Shown here piece by piece: positions 42,881 to 54,550 of a stretch of 64,000 nucleotides of DNA. The DNA lies in assembly GCA_036426205.1 (NCBI GenBank), contig CM071568.1, positions 48,528,533 through 48,592,532 of the forward strand, given 5' to 3'. The notes under the pieces were generated by a model that was given only the letters and a program-made list of their open reading frames with translations, ran no database searches and was not told the origin of the DNA. Source of the DNA: Ascaphus truei (taxonomy: Eukaryota; Chordata; Amphibia; Anura; Ascaphidae). The number at the start of each line of letters is the position of its first letter. The stretch's first letter is position 1. The position numbers and the translations under genes were made by a program.

Positions 42881-45419
42881 CTAATGTAAATAAATGTAAT
42901 TTGCTAGCCTCTCCTCATAAGTTAGAATGTCCATCCCCTTTATTAATTTGGTGGTTCTTCTCTGCACTCTCTCTAGTTCCATAATGTCTTTTCTTAGGAT
43001 TGGTGCCCAAAATTGTACTCCATATTCAAGGTGTGGTCTTACTAATGATTTGTAAAGGGGCATACTTATGTTTACTTCCCTTCCATCCATTGCCTGTTTG
43101 ATGCAAGATAAGATCTTGTTTGCCTTTGCAGCTACTGCTTGACATTGGGCACTATTGCTAAGCCTGCTGTCTACAAGCACTCCTAAATCCTTCTCCATCA
43201 AGGATTCCCCCAATATTTCTCCATTTAATTTGTAAGTCGCCTTTTTATTCTTGCATCCCAAATGCATAACCTTACATTTATCTGTATTAAACCTCATCTG
43301 CCATTTACCTGCCCAGTCTCTCCACGTCCTTCTGAAGAGAAATTACACCCTGCTCTGATTCAATTACCTTACACAATTTAGTATCATCAGCAAAGATGGA
43401 GACTTTGCTCTCGATCCCAACCTCAAGGTCATTAATAAACAAGTTAAAAAGCAGAGGTCTCAGTACCAATCCCTGAGGTACTCCACTCACGACTTTAGCC
43501 CAACCTGAAAAAGTTCCATTTATGACAACCCTCTGTTGTCTGTCCTTTAACCAGTTTTCAATCCAGGTGCATATATTATTACTGAGTCTAATTTTCTTTA
43601 TTTTGTATACCAACCTCTTGTGTGAAACCGTATCAAAAGCCTTTGCAAAATCTAAGTAGATCACATCAACTGCATTACCCTGGTCTAAATTCCTACTTAC
43701 CTCCTCAAAGAAACAAATAAGGTTAGTTTGGCAAGATCTATCCTTCATAAATCCATGCTGACTATTACTAATAATTTTGTTTTCTTTTAGGTATTCCTGA
43801 ATATTATCCCGTATTAAACCTTCAATTAGTTTCCCTACTATTGAAGTCAGGCTTACAGGTCTGTAATTTCCCGGTTGTGATCTAGCTCCCTTTATAAATA
43901 TAGGCATCACATCTGCTTTACGCCAATCTTGTGGTACTGAGCCTGTGGAAATGGAGTCCTTGAATATTAAATATAATGGTTTTGCTATTACTGAGCTTAA
44001 CTCCTTGAGAACTCTTGGATGTATGCCATCGGGGCCAGGTGCCTTATTTACTTTACTTTTTTCAAGCCGCTAATGAACTTCTTCCTCAGTTAACCAATTG
44101 TTCATTAATATGGAGGTTGTGGCTTCCTCCTGCGCCACTACTATTGAACTTGAATCTTCGCTGGTAAACACAGAGGCAAATAATTTGTTTAATACCTCTG
44201 CTTTTACCTTTTCTCCAATAATCTGCCTACCCATCTCACACTGAAAGGGTCCTATATTTTCTTTTCTCATTTTTTTTTGTTATTAAGGTACTTAAAGAAC
44301 TTTTTTGGGTTGACCTTACTTTCTATTGCAATCCTTTTTTCATTATCCATTTTTGCTAATTTGATTGCCCTTTTGCAATTTTTATTACATTCCTTATAAT
44401 TCTGATACGATGTCTCTGTCCCTTCTGCCTTAAAGAATCTAAACGCCTTCCTCTTCTTGTCCATTTCCTCCCCTACCTGTTTATTTAGCCACATTGGTTT
44501 TGTCTTATTTCTTTTATACTTATTACCCAAGGGTATACACTGATAAGTGTGCTTTTCTAACAATGTTTTAAAGACTGCCCATTTATCTTCTACATTTTTC
44601 CCTGCAAAAACATTATCCCATTGTATTACTACTAGATTAGACCTCAGTTTATTAAAATCTTCCTTTCTAAAGTTTAAAGTCTTTGTTGAACCCAAGTAAT
44701 CTATTTTTTGATAATTTATTTCAAATGAGATCATGTTATGATCACTGTTACCCAAATGTTCCAGGACTTGAATATTTGTTATTACGTCTACATTGTTTGA
44801 TATGACCAAATCCAGAAATGCCCCTCTCCTGGTTGGTTCCTCAATAATTTGGGTCATATAATTGTCTTTAAGCACCCCCAAAAACCTGTTTCCTTTTGTT
44901 GTAACGCTAATCTCATTGCCCCAGTCTATGTCTGGATAATTAAAATCCCCCATTATGCAAACATGACGCAGTTTTGATGCCTTCTCCATTTGCAAAAGTA
45001 TTCCCACAAACATTTTCTTTATACTTTTACCTCCACTGCTAATTTCTATCCACAAAGTCTCTACATTTTCATCATTCCCTTCATATACATCATCCCTTAT
45101 AATAGGTTTTAGATCCGGTTTAACATATAAACATACTCCACCTCCCCTTCTATTTGTTCGATCCTTCCGAAATAGAGAATAACCCTCTAAATTAACTGTC
45201 CAGACATGAGTTTCATCCCACCATGTTTCAGTAATGCCTATGATATTATACTGCTCCTATGCAGCTATTAATTCAAGCTCCCCCATTTTATCTGTCAGGC
45301 TTCTTGCATTAGCAAGCATGCATTTAACTTTTTTTTCAGCCTGTACTATTATCTTATCTGCTCCTTCCTTTCTGCTCCCACTTGGTTTAGTCTTTAGAAG
45401 TTTTCTAGTATTATCTGTA
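42881..45419 (-). pseudogene. CR1 ORF2: endonuclease and reverse transcriptase
   Basis: The frame from 45419 reads LANARSLTDKMGELELIAA, then an in-frame TAG (45257-45259), then YNIIGITETWWDE, CIMGDFNYPDIDW and GNSDHNMISFEI, the APE-type endonuclease active-site blocks. After a frameshift in a T8 run near 44271 and a stop at 44070, RT follows: YRPVSLTSIVGKL, YLDFAKAFDTVSH, VPQGLVLRPLLFNLFIND and IFADDTKLCK (F-A-D-D). A last shift at about 43300 leads to the C-terminal NTDKCKVMHLG, DLGVLVDSRLS and YKSLVRPHLEYGVQFW. All catalytic residues are in place, but there are three or four disabling changes. Confidence 0.92.
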
Positions 45420-46534
45420 TGTAGCCCTTTTTCCTACGCCCTAGACTCTAGAGTGACTACGGGTACTGCACACACCTGTTGGCTCAAGGAGATCTAAGCC
45501 TCCGCTATCTGGGAGCCTGGGGTAATAGTTATCTTATTGGCAGCGCCTCCACTTACCCAGGATCCCCATCGCGTAAGATTCCCCTGGGTAAGAACAATAG
45601 CAACACACATCAGATTGTAACTGTTTACTGTAATACTGATAGAACCTTATCTTATGGGTATAGCAATAACACACATATAACACATCAACCAACTTCTTAT
45701 AATATAACCCTAGTGGCTCGGCCACTCTCATAAGGAGAAATGTCACTGTTCCGTCACCGCATGCCCCCACACCGTGTCCATGTAACTGTAATTATGTATA
45801 TAGGCTCAGTCCTTTGGCCACTCCACTTAGTGTCCTCAAAGAGTGTTCCCTAAGGCGGGATCAGTGCCTGTTGACCGGTGTTGGTGCACTTTAGTAAATA
45901 CCTTCCGGTCACTGTGGTGACCAGCAACAACTTCACAAAGGATCCGCCGATCCAGCGCAGTCTCTCACGAGTAATGGATGATGCACAGCAGCCTGGGCCC
46001 AAACGTCTGTCACCAACCGCAGCTCCGCAATCTGTGTCCCTATCTGTCTATGCAGTAAGGGGCATGTGTCGCTACCAATATAGGGCATCCCTGCAGCACC
46101 ACAAGCTATGGTGACTCAGGGAATACACTGGGGCCTGAGGGAGAATCTGCCTACGCAGGTGGGTCACTGACCCCCTGCACACACACTACCTCTCCCCTTG
46201 CTCCTCCGGTGCCCTCTGACTAGCGTGGTCTCTCCCCCACGCTTCCCTTTCCTGCCTCCCGCGATCCCTGACCTCCTATTCGCTCCCTGGCATCAGGTGA
46301 CTTCGCAGAGGCTACTGGGAGTTGTAGTTTACTTGTCGAGCCTCTTTTGATTGGTCGCCCATTTCGCGCACTTTGCACTGCACATGCGCAGCCCTCTCCG
46401 CTCTGACAGCCGCTCCTAACTATTTCGCAACAACATGGCGGAGCCCTGTGCTGCCGGGCCGCTGCGGAACCTTCCAAACACTTCCTCCCAGAGACACGCT
46501 GCAGCGAAGGTAAAGCAACTGAGACATCCCAACA
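45420..46534 (-). mobile_element. Solo LTR nested inside CR1
   Basis: TGTAGCCCT...CCCAACA, 1,115 bp, with a 4-bp TGTA duplication (45416-45419 and 46535-46538). Removing the LTR and one TGTA restores TATCTGTATTTACTATGGG of CR1. It is related to the LTR at 9532-10750 (shared TTGGCTCAAGGAGAT, CAGCGCCTCCA at 45541-45551, CGCTCCCTGGCATCA). It has TGCACATGCGCAG and AACATGGCGGA, weaker NRF1- and YY1-like sites. Confidence 0.9.
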
Positions 46535-46662
46535 TGTATTTACTATGGGTGTCTCACTGCTTGTCAAACTCGCACTTGCCCTCATTCTACCTCCATACCA
46601 CCTTGTATCCTCATCTATTCCATTTAGTTCATTATCTGTTTCATTCCCCTCCCCCCTCCATC

Positions 46663-47420
46663 CTAGTTTAAAATCTCCTCCAACCTTTTTAACATTCTCC
46701 CCCCTAGCACAGAAGATCCCTCTTCATTGAGGTGCAATCCGTCCCTAGAATATAGATGGCACCTCTCAGAAAAGGAGTCCCAGTGCTCTAAAAACCCCAA
46801 ACCCTCCTTCCTACACCACTTTCTTAGCCATGCATTAACCTCCCTGATCTCTGACTGTCTCCCTGCGGTAGCGCATGGCACTGGTAGTATTTCAGAAAAT
46901 ACTACCTTGGAGGTCCTTGCCTTAAGCTTTTGGCCCAGATCCCTGTAATCATTGTTTAGGACCCTCCATCTTTCTCTAACTTTGTCATTGGTGCCAACGT
47001 GTACCAAGACCGCCGGGTCAATCCCAGCCCCCCCCCCCCAAAATCTGTCTACCCGATCCGCAATGTGCCGAACCCGAGCACCCGGGAGACAACAAACTGT
47101 TCGGTTCATGCGGTCCCGGCAACAGATTGCCCTATCTACCTTCCTAATATGGAGTCCCCTACCTCCACAATCTTTCTTTGTATCTGAGCATCCTGAGTCT
47201 CCACTGTGTTGGAGGAACTATTCCCCTGGCTGCTAGAGGAATTTGTCTCCCCCAGCCTTGCCATTTCTGCCCCAACATTCCCAATATCTTCACTCAACAT
47301 GGCAAATCTATTGGGATGTGTCAGCTCAGAAACGACCTGCCTCTCCCTATTGCCCCTGCTTCCCCTTCTAACTGTCACCCAGCTACCTACCTGTATATAT
47401 ATATCTTCAATTTTTCTCAT
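46663..47420 (-). pseudogene. CR1 ORF1 with SGNH/GDSL esterase
   Basis: Frame 47420-47136 begins MRKIEDIYIQVGSWVTVRRG and ends VEVGDSILGR, which contains the GDS nucleophile block. After a one-base shift the protein continues (47109-46663): RTVCCLPGARVRHIADRVDR, VLVHVGTNDK (block III GxND), and SRDGLHLNEEGSSVLGGRML (block V with catalytic Asp and His). This is the SGNH-hydrolase/esterase domain known in CR1 ORF1 proteins. The catalytic Ser, Asp and His are all present, though split by the frameshift at about 47135. Confidence 0.88.
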
Positions 47421-47460
47421 AATTCAATTTACCTTAAAGTTCAGAAGGTATTGTATTGCT

Positions 47461-48358
47461 TCCCAGAAGAATAAATAAAAAAAACAGGCACCATATTCTA
47501 ACTTCTATAAGCAATAGCATATGCATTTTGATTACAAATGTAATACTGTACATCAAACATATGTGTTTCTAAGTGCACTGTAAATACAGAGAAAGTGCTG
47601 TGTAAATATGTATGTAAAGACACACCATGTATAATTAAAGCACTTATTGTGACCTATGTTTAAGATAGGTCAGTAATAACATAATTGTTCATAACTATGA
47701 TAAACCTTCAATTCCAAAGAGTAACAATTCTTTTCCTTTTTGAAAAAGGGGACATTAAGAATACATTATTATGTCCAACCGCTGTGTATTTACACATGTA
47801 ATTACATAGTCTTTCACTGCTATTGCAGTTGAATTAGTGATACAATGTAAAGTGCTGCCCAAATATTATTTTCTTCTGAGTTTTAGCTGTGGTGTTTTGT
47901 CTAAAATCCTTGCTCGCCCGCCCGCCCGTCCGCACAAAGTTACATGTTTCACTCCAACTTTTATTGCAAACCTGCACCTGAAATAACACAGGGCACTTTG
48001 ATTTTATGTTTTTTCAATTTAATTGCTTGCAGCTTCCTTCAGCAATCAAAGAGTTAATATATTGTTCAATTACTAGCCCACTGGTGCAGCCTTCTAGTAG
48101 CCCATGAACTGCAAGTTCCCATTTACTAAATAATCTTTTTTTATGTTTATGTAGCTCCATTCACATCAGCAAAGCTTTACAACACAGATAAGTTAAAATG
48201 GAGTAACGTAATATAGTAAAATTATTTAATGGAGTTAAAATGGTAAAAAAAAAAGAAGAAAACTAAATAAGTAAGATTAAAAATATATATATATAACATT
48301 GACAGCAAAATAATTATAAATATATTACATTGAGATTCAGCAACATGTCTCATATTTA
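47461..48358. other. No recognisable gene
   Basis: AT-rich DNA between CR1 and the next LTR element. No mobile-element motif seen. Confidence 0.5.
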
Positions 48359-49428
48359 TGTAGCAGGATACCCTCCCTTGCCTCCTCCCTGTCAGTGATC
48401 CTGCCGTGTGGGAGGGGTTAGTGAGCTGTGGCAGCCATGTTGTGGTTGGCTCAAGGCATATACATAGGGACTGTGTGTAAGGTAGTGTCCATCTTGAGGT
48501 TGGCACTGCAGGAAGAGGAGGTCCTGTCGTTCAGGATTTCCTCCACAGACTGGAGGCCGCGTGATCAGTCCTAAAGGAGCCGGCGAAGGGAGAGATAGTG
48601 CCCAGGGAGCTAGTCAAGCCCCTAGACTAGTATAGCACAAAAACAAATGATGCCGCTCTAAATACTCTTAAGTGAATGTGCAATTCAGTGATAATAAATG
48701 AATAAGTTAAAACAAATAAGTGATTAAAGTGGTAAAAGGTATTAAGTAAGTCTCTACTCGACCCTTCATAAGACTGTTCCAAGTCTTCTCCAAACAATAG
48801 ATTCCAAAAAATCAGGGGCGCTGTGGCTATACCAAATGGAAAAAAAAAAAAAAACTACATAAAACAGTATAGTTGTGATAATGGTGTAAGGGACTTGCCC
48901 CGTAGTGTGCGGACAATTCAGCAGACAGAACCGCGGTGGATGATTCCCCAGGCCTTGTGGAACGGTTGCACGGTGCTACCGGACGGAAGGCAAGACAGGG
49001 ATTGTGTCGGCGGCCCTGCATCGTTGGATGACGGATGTGGCCTGAGTATACCCTGGTGTACTCGAGCACCCAGGAAGGACCCACGTGCACCAACACCACA
49101 CGGGGAGGGTAGCGCTGCCTTCACATATATCTCTGGGAGGGTCTGTTCTGATGGACATTGGGTTTTAGGTGTCCAAGGCACCCTAAGTCCTTTGGGGGAC
49201 GTTTACTGTGATTGTGTGTGTACACTGTATTGCTGAGACTATGAGACCATAGTAAATAGGTTGCATATACTTTTTGTGGATTGTGGTTATTGGAGGTATC
49301 GAGACGCTTAACCAGTGACCCCAGGCTCCCCAAGCGTGGAGGCTTAGGCCTCTTGTAAACCTAACAGGTTAGCACCATAACACCCGCATCGGCCAAATCT
49401 CCCTGAGGAGGAGGGAAGGGATGTTACA
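48359..49428 (+). repeat. 5' LTR of the plus-strand Gypsy element
   Basis: TGTAGCAGG...GATGTTACA (TGTA...TACA). A block at about 48640-48890 looks like a later insertion (A-rich, unlike the rest). TTGGAGGTATCGAG at 49289 is a variant of the PBS-like motif 140 bp before the LTR end. Confidence 0.7.
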
Positions 49429-49508
49429 TTTGGAAACGCTACTGAGCTTCAGACCTGGGGTGCCAGAGACCAAAATTATATTAATAAAATTACATTTGTG
49501 CAAACAAA

Positions 49509-50739
49509 ATGTCGCTACCATCCAGAATGGAGGTCCAGCAGTGCGCCTTGGAAGGGCTGGAACCTTCCAGCCGTGTGGTGGCCATTGGCCACGTTCCAAT
49601 ATGGACTCTCTCTTATGACATATGCCTGGCCTTAATGCAACATTCAGGGATTGCTAAAATCTGGGAGGTGGTACGAATATCTGATTCCAATTCCGTCTGG
49701 GACACAGTGCTAATAACCAGCAGTATAGACCTGGATGTGAAGAAGAGGCCCAAGGGCATGCACCTCCATGGAGCCCCAAATGTGGGGTGACTTCTAATAT
49801 ACCCGGTGGCCGTGATCAAGAAGGAGGAGGATAGTTATAGGGGTGCAGATGGGAATGCCGGAGGGGATGATCCTCAATCACCACCGAATTGCCCCTGTCG
49901 GGGAAGGGGTAGTCTAGAACCCAAGGTAGCCCCGTAACAGAACCCCTTTTAACAGATGTACTACAGCGGTTGGCCGACACCCTGAACAGTACGCGGAGGC
50001 TGATGCCCGAGACATGATTATGGTCTTAAATACTGCCTACAGTTCTAAAGACAATGCCGTGGAAATCGTGGCCAAATTTTATGACCTTAAGCAAAATAAC
50101 GGGGCAGATATGTCCACGTTCACCCGGCGCTTGCAGTTAAGCCTATGGATACTAGTGTCAAAAGGGGTTATTGAACTTCCAGAGCTAGATAGCCATCGCC
50201 TTATACCATTGCTGCGGGGATCCCTGCCTATGCATCCCATTGCCATCATGCTCAGATGTACTCTCTCCACAGAGAGTCCCCCTTGGCTTGATGAACTAAT
50301 GCACCGCATGCAGGATCAAGAAGTCTCCTTGTGGTTCCATACGCCTAAAAAGAACCAGGAAGCCAAATACTCAGAGAATACGGCAGCTCCACCCATGGGA
50401 CCCCGGCAAGGAAGGACCCCTCGTGGAGGTAACAAGTCCAGAACCTTCATGGTTGACTCCCCGACCACAAGTGCGGGTGGCCCAAGACTTGGCCACGCTC
50501 TGCCGTGGAACACCCGACCGCACGCCTCGCTGTTACAGTATGAGTTCGAGGAGAAAGGACACATGAGGAGGGACTGCCCTCAGAAGGTAACCCCCAAAGC
50601 AGCCACGATAACATTTGCAATGCACCCTAAAACACAGTCACCCCACGGTGGAAAAAGCCTGACATCTACCAGCCCCAGAAAAGAGCCCGAGCCGACCTCT
50701 CAAGCCGAATCGGCCCCACCTCGTTGGTCCGAGTCTTGA
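49509..50739 (+). pseudogene. Gypsy Gag, frameshifted
   Basis: 49509-49790 has SSRVVAIGHVPIWTLSYDIC and SVWDTVLITSSIDLDVKKR, the Gag N-terminal domain comparable with the ORF at 1373-4093. After stops in 49790-50013, the capsid C-half follows (50014-50739): AVEIVAKFYDLKQNNGADMS, FTRRLQLSLWILVSKGVIEL, and a zinc-knuckle relic EKGHMRRDC in which the first two Cys are gone (Y and F). Confidence 0.78.
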
Positions 50740-51128
50740 TTGAAGGGATCTACGTGTCTGCTCTATTGGATACCGGTTCACAGGTAACCATTGTCTATTG
50801 GTCTTTCTACAACGGCCATCTGCTGCATCTGCCGTTGGAATTGGCTGAAACCATGACTCTGTGGGGGCTCAGAATCCAGGATTACCCGATAGATGGGATA
50901 ATTAAGGTGCGGATGGACATACTTCAACTTAATACTAACCTAATGCACCCTATGGAGGTGGAAGCACTGGTGTGTCCCGAACCCAGGGAACACCCGAATT
51001 CACCCATCATATTGGGCACCAACGCCGACATAGTGAGATCACTCGTCCGGGCATTCCTCAAAGCGGCGGGTGAAATACCTTTGTCCTCAACGAAGATTCA
51101 TTCTGTTTTCATGGAAGAGTGCCACTAG
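50724..51128 (+). pseudogene. Gypsy aspartic protease
   Basis: SALLDTGSQVTIVYWSFYN (active-site D-T-G), GIIKVRMDILQLNT, then HPMEVEALVCPEP and IILGTNADIV. Overlaps the Gag end by 16 bp in another frame, suggesting frameshift expression or a decay shift. Closely parallels the protease at 17806-18153. Confidence 0.83.
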
Positions 51129-51605
51129 ATTTCTGACCAGGAGCGACACGGGCGTTTCTTCAATCGGGAGAAGGGAGTGACCGAGATTGCGCCTGGGGGA
51201 GTATGACATATGCTGGCCGAAGCCCACTACCCTAGCGATGATGGAAGCAACTGGTACTTCATGCTGGAGTTGGCACCTGAAGAGGATCAGAAGAAAGGCT
51301 GGAAGGTGGTGCCGGAGTAAATGGAATGAAAGTCTATGTTCCCCTCCCAGTTTGCCGTGTCCATACAAAACATTTCCCTACACCTTGTCCAGCTGGACTA
51401 CAATCAGGAGCTGGGAAAAATATATCCTGTGATGTATGTGAAACACTGGGCTCACGTGAATGCTGCATCAGTACCGGGCATTGACCCTGCATTACAATTT
51501 GACTTTGGAGACTCCCCCCTACGGGCCAAATGGAAGAAACGTCTCCACAAAGGCCGAGCGAGCAAAAATAAGTTTTTCAACCCGAGAAATGGATGTGGGA
51601 TGTAC

Positions 51606-52604
51606 TAAGAATGTTGTAACAAAGTGAAAAATAGGCGCAAAAAACTTAGTTTGTGATTCTTACTTAATAGTGTATAGATTAATAATCAGTGTATGTCACA
51701 AATATGCATACATATAAGTGAATATAAATAAACTAGTGTAGTGCAAAAAAGTAAAATGTGCAATACAAAAAAATTGGTTCTCAGATTCCAGGAGGAGCAT
51801 GAAGGGGAAACAAAAAACACAGAGATATTCTAAGTGTAGAGGTTCTATATTCAGTAAATGTGATGATGAAATTTTGGCTCCTTTAGAAGGCCTACTTACA
51901 AAACGTAAGATATAATCAAGCAGTGTGTAGGGGGATTAACATCTCTCCCGGACAGGTGTGGGTATGAGGTAGCAGGTAGTCAGTGGCTATCACTCCAAAG
52001 ACAGGTGTGGTATAACTCAGCAAGGTTCACAGTGTTCAACAGGATAAGACCCCCATGAAAAAGAAAGAGAGAGAAACTCCATAGCACAGATCAGCTAAGT
52101 ACAAAAATGCTTTATGTTTAAAATATACTGGACACCTAACAAGCTCCTATTGAACCCCCAAAATATACCAGGAAAAGCACTCTGTATTAGAGATGTCACA
52201 ACCATCCTGCAACCTGCAACCTTGGCTCAGGGGCTTACAACAATTTTGGCCAAAAATGTCAAACTAAAGCTAAAACTGAGCTTTGTCTGTGTTTTATGTG
52301 CTGTCTCTGGTTTTATGTTTAAAATATAAAGTGTGCACTTACAATAATGCAATTAAAATGGTCTGTTCACACTTATATAGTGTATGGGAGAAATCGTCTG
52401 CCGCACTTGCTCACCGTCCTGCCCGCGCCGACGTCTGTTAGTCCTGGGTCTGACCGCAGCTCACAGTGTGTGGCGATCAGATGCCGCAGCTCTGGCACGT
52501 CCCAGTGAATGTAGCGTCTGACGTCACCACCGGATAGGGTCTGGCAGTATATGGGCAGCTGGCGGCTTCTCTCCCCACAGCTCCAAGGTACTCAGGAACT
52601 CCCA
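51606..52604. repeat. PLE-like or MITE non-coding repeat
   Basis: Contains AGAGATGTCACAACCATCCTG and CTGAGCTTTGTCTGTGTTTT(A/T)TGTGCTGTCTCTGG (52278-52312), also seen at 35640-35680. CTGACGTCACC (52510-52519) and GTATATGGGC (52548-52557) give a promoter-like pair before the hairpin at 52613. Confidence 0.45.
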
Positions 52605-52650
52605 CTCTATGCGTTTCGCAAGAGGAATCGGCTTCGTCAGGATTGTCGAA
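52605..52650 (-). ncRNA. Hammerhead-like motif, exact CTGACGA core
   Basis: Minus strand: CTGACGA (52640-52634) matches the consensus core exactly. A 16-nt segment with only a short GC / GC stem II follows, then GAA (52617-52615), ACGCAT (decayed ACGCGT) and A. Stem I pairing is poor, so folding is doubtful. Confidence 0.4.
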
Positions 52651-52670
52651 GCCGATTCCTCTTGCGAAAC
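52613..52670. repeat. Perfect 24-bp hairpin
   Basis: GTTTCGCAAGAGGAATCGGC...TTCG and its exact inverse separated by 10 nt (TCAGGATTGT). Confidence 0.95.
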
Positions 52671-53623
52671 ACTATTGTTTTTGTTGCAGACTGATGTCAT
52701 TTACTTTCATTGTTTTATTCTCTGGGCAACTACAACCTGCTTCCCTGGTAAGGGAAATAAGGCACTTTTCATTGCAAGGAACTGGTGTGTAAGCTCTTCT
52801 CTGAGCATACCGACAAGGCCGCTCCGTCACAGTATGTTATTTTTATTTTGCAGGTCTCATTGTATTTTTTTTCATTGCCCATTGATTGCAAATGTATTTA
52901 TATATGCCCCTTTAGGGCTATACATACATATAGTGACAAGCAATGCTTTTTTTGGCAAATGCTTGCTTTTATTTATTTTAAATGTATTTTGGTTCTTTGC
53001 TTTTAAATATTTATGCTATTTGTTTTTTGTTTTGATTTATGGCATTTTTTATTGTGTTTTCAAATGTTTGTTTCCTTTTTTTGGTGTTTGCTTTTTAATT
53101 GTGGTTTATTTTTGTTTTCGATTTTTAATAATGTTGTTTATTTGGAGTTTTCTTTTATTTATTGATGGTTTTTTGGGGTGTTTTAATTTGTAATTCTTGT
53201 GTTTATTTGGTAGTTGCATTATTGATTGATTGCAATTTTGTTGGGTTTAGTTGTTTGTTGTTTTATTTGATGATTATTTTTTGATTGAATTGGTTATTGT
53301 TGGTGATTGTTTATTTTTTAGTTTGGCCATTGACTGTCATAGTGATAAATCATGCCCATATTATATGGGCCTGATGTACCACTTGCCAATCAATTGGTTT
53401 ATTGGCATTTTGAATGTGTTGATTTTTCTACGTAATATAATTGATTTTGGGCCTGTTTTTTTCCCTCCATTTATTGCTATAGTGGCAAAGTATGCCCATA
53501 TTATTATATGGGCATGCTTTAACAGTGTGCCAATCAATGGGTAGTGGGGGTGGAGGGTGGGGGTGGTGTCCATGGGTAGGGTGGGTGGGTAGTAGGGGTT
53601 GGTGGGTTAACCCCTTAATTACA

Positions 53624-53898
53624 TTTTTCATTTATTACCCTATATCCCATTTATGAAACTGTGACAGAGCGGCTTTGTAGGTGAGGTCAGTAAACTGTGA
53701 CAGAGTGGTTTTGTAGTTGAGGTCAGTAAAGAGTTCACACACTGTACTTGTCCTGAAACAATCATTTTAGTGGTTTATTTTCTACACAAGTAAACATAAA
53801 GTTAGGTACACCGTCCCTTTTAGGCAAAACAAAACCATAAACAGAAAAGCCTGCTGCAGGGTAGGGAGACTGATTAAACAGAGCAGACCCTGACTATC
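53624..53898 (-). repeat. Inverted copy of the LTR end (275 bp)
   Basis: Near-perfect inverse of 55806-56080, including about 36 bp outside the LTR (TTTATTACCCTATATCCCAT). It lies within the composite repeat, whose 197-bp sequence starting TTCTACGTAAT is duplicated on both sides (53426-53622 and 53900-54098). Confidence 0.88.
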
Positions 53899-54157
53899 TT
53901 TCTACGTAATGTAATTGATTTTGGGCCTGTTTTCCCCCCCCCCATTTATTGCTATAGTGGCAAAGTATGCCCATATTATTATATGGGCATGCTTTAACAC
54001 TGTGCCAATCAATGGGTAGTGGGGGTGGAGGGTGGAGGTGGTGTCCATAGGTAGGGTGGGTGGGTAGTGGGGGTGGGTGGGTTAACCCCTTAATTACGTG
54101 ATTAAGGGGTTAGGGACCATTAGATTGTATTTTTTATTGCATTGTTTCTGGCAACAG

Positions 54158-54213
54158 AGGACAAAGACGGTGATGAGGATGAAGACGGCCTTCATCCTGG
54201 CAGGCTAGCAAAG
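54158..54213 (+). other. Micro-exon-like acidic segment, copy 5
   Basis: Preceded by GGCAACAG and followed by GTAAAT. Reads DGDEDEDGLHPGRLAK in the frame shared with copies 1, 3 and 4. Confidence 0.48.
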
Positions 54214-54369
54214 GTAAATGCAAGTTGTATTTACTCTATGCTGCTGGTTGATTTATTTTAAATGGGCAAATGCACTATTATCCAGATATGGATAATAGTA
54301 ATTTTGCCCATTACTGTACTGTATGTATTGGGGGGGGTGTCTTTATAGTAATGTATACTATATTTTTTC

Positions 54370-54550
54370 GGCACAGGATTGGTACTGCAAGCCAGCGGGA
54401 ACCACCTGAGGACCCCCAGATACCTGTGGGGACCACCCAAGGACCCCAGGACACCCGCAGAGACTACCCGAGGTCCCGCAGACACCCATGGGTACCACCT
54501 GGAGGCACCAGGACACCCATGGGGACCACCTGAGGACACCTGCTGGGACC
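54370..54550 (+). repeat. GGGACCACC-type minisatellite, copy 5
   Basis: About seven units near 24 bp, such as GGGAACCACCTGAGGACCCC and GGGGACCACCTGAGGACACC. Confidence 0.82.

Larger units (their letters stand above)
42385..47460 (-). mobile_element. Near full-length CR1 LINE
   Basis: Minus order: ORF1 (47420-46663), a 1,115-bp solo LTR insertion (46534-45420), ORF2 (45419-42881), and a 3' UTR with the frog CR1 tail (42860-42390). The coding regions are largely collinear with an intact CR1 and carry only a few stops and frameshifts. Total CR1 length without the insertion is about 3.96 kb, close to the family's usual 4-5 kb. Confidence 0.92.
48359..51605 (+). mobile_element. Ty3/Gypsy retrotransposon, 5' portion
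   Basis: Order: 5' LTR (48359-49428), primer-binding-like TTTGGAAACGCTACTGAG (49429-49446), Gag (49500-50740), protease (50724-51128) and the pre-RT spacer (to about 51605), where FDFGDSPLRAKWKKRLHKG is recognisable as the segment just before Gypsy RT. It ends abruptly; RT, RNase H, integrase and the 3' LTR are absent. Confidence 0.82.
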
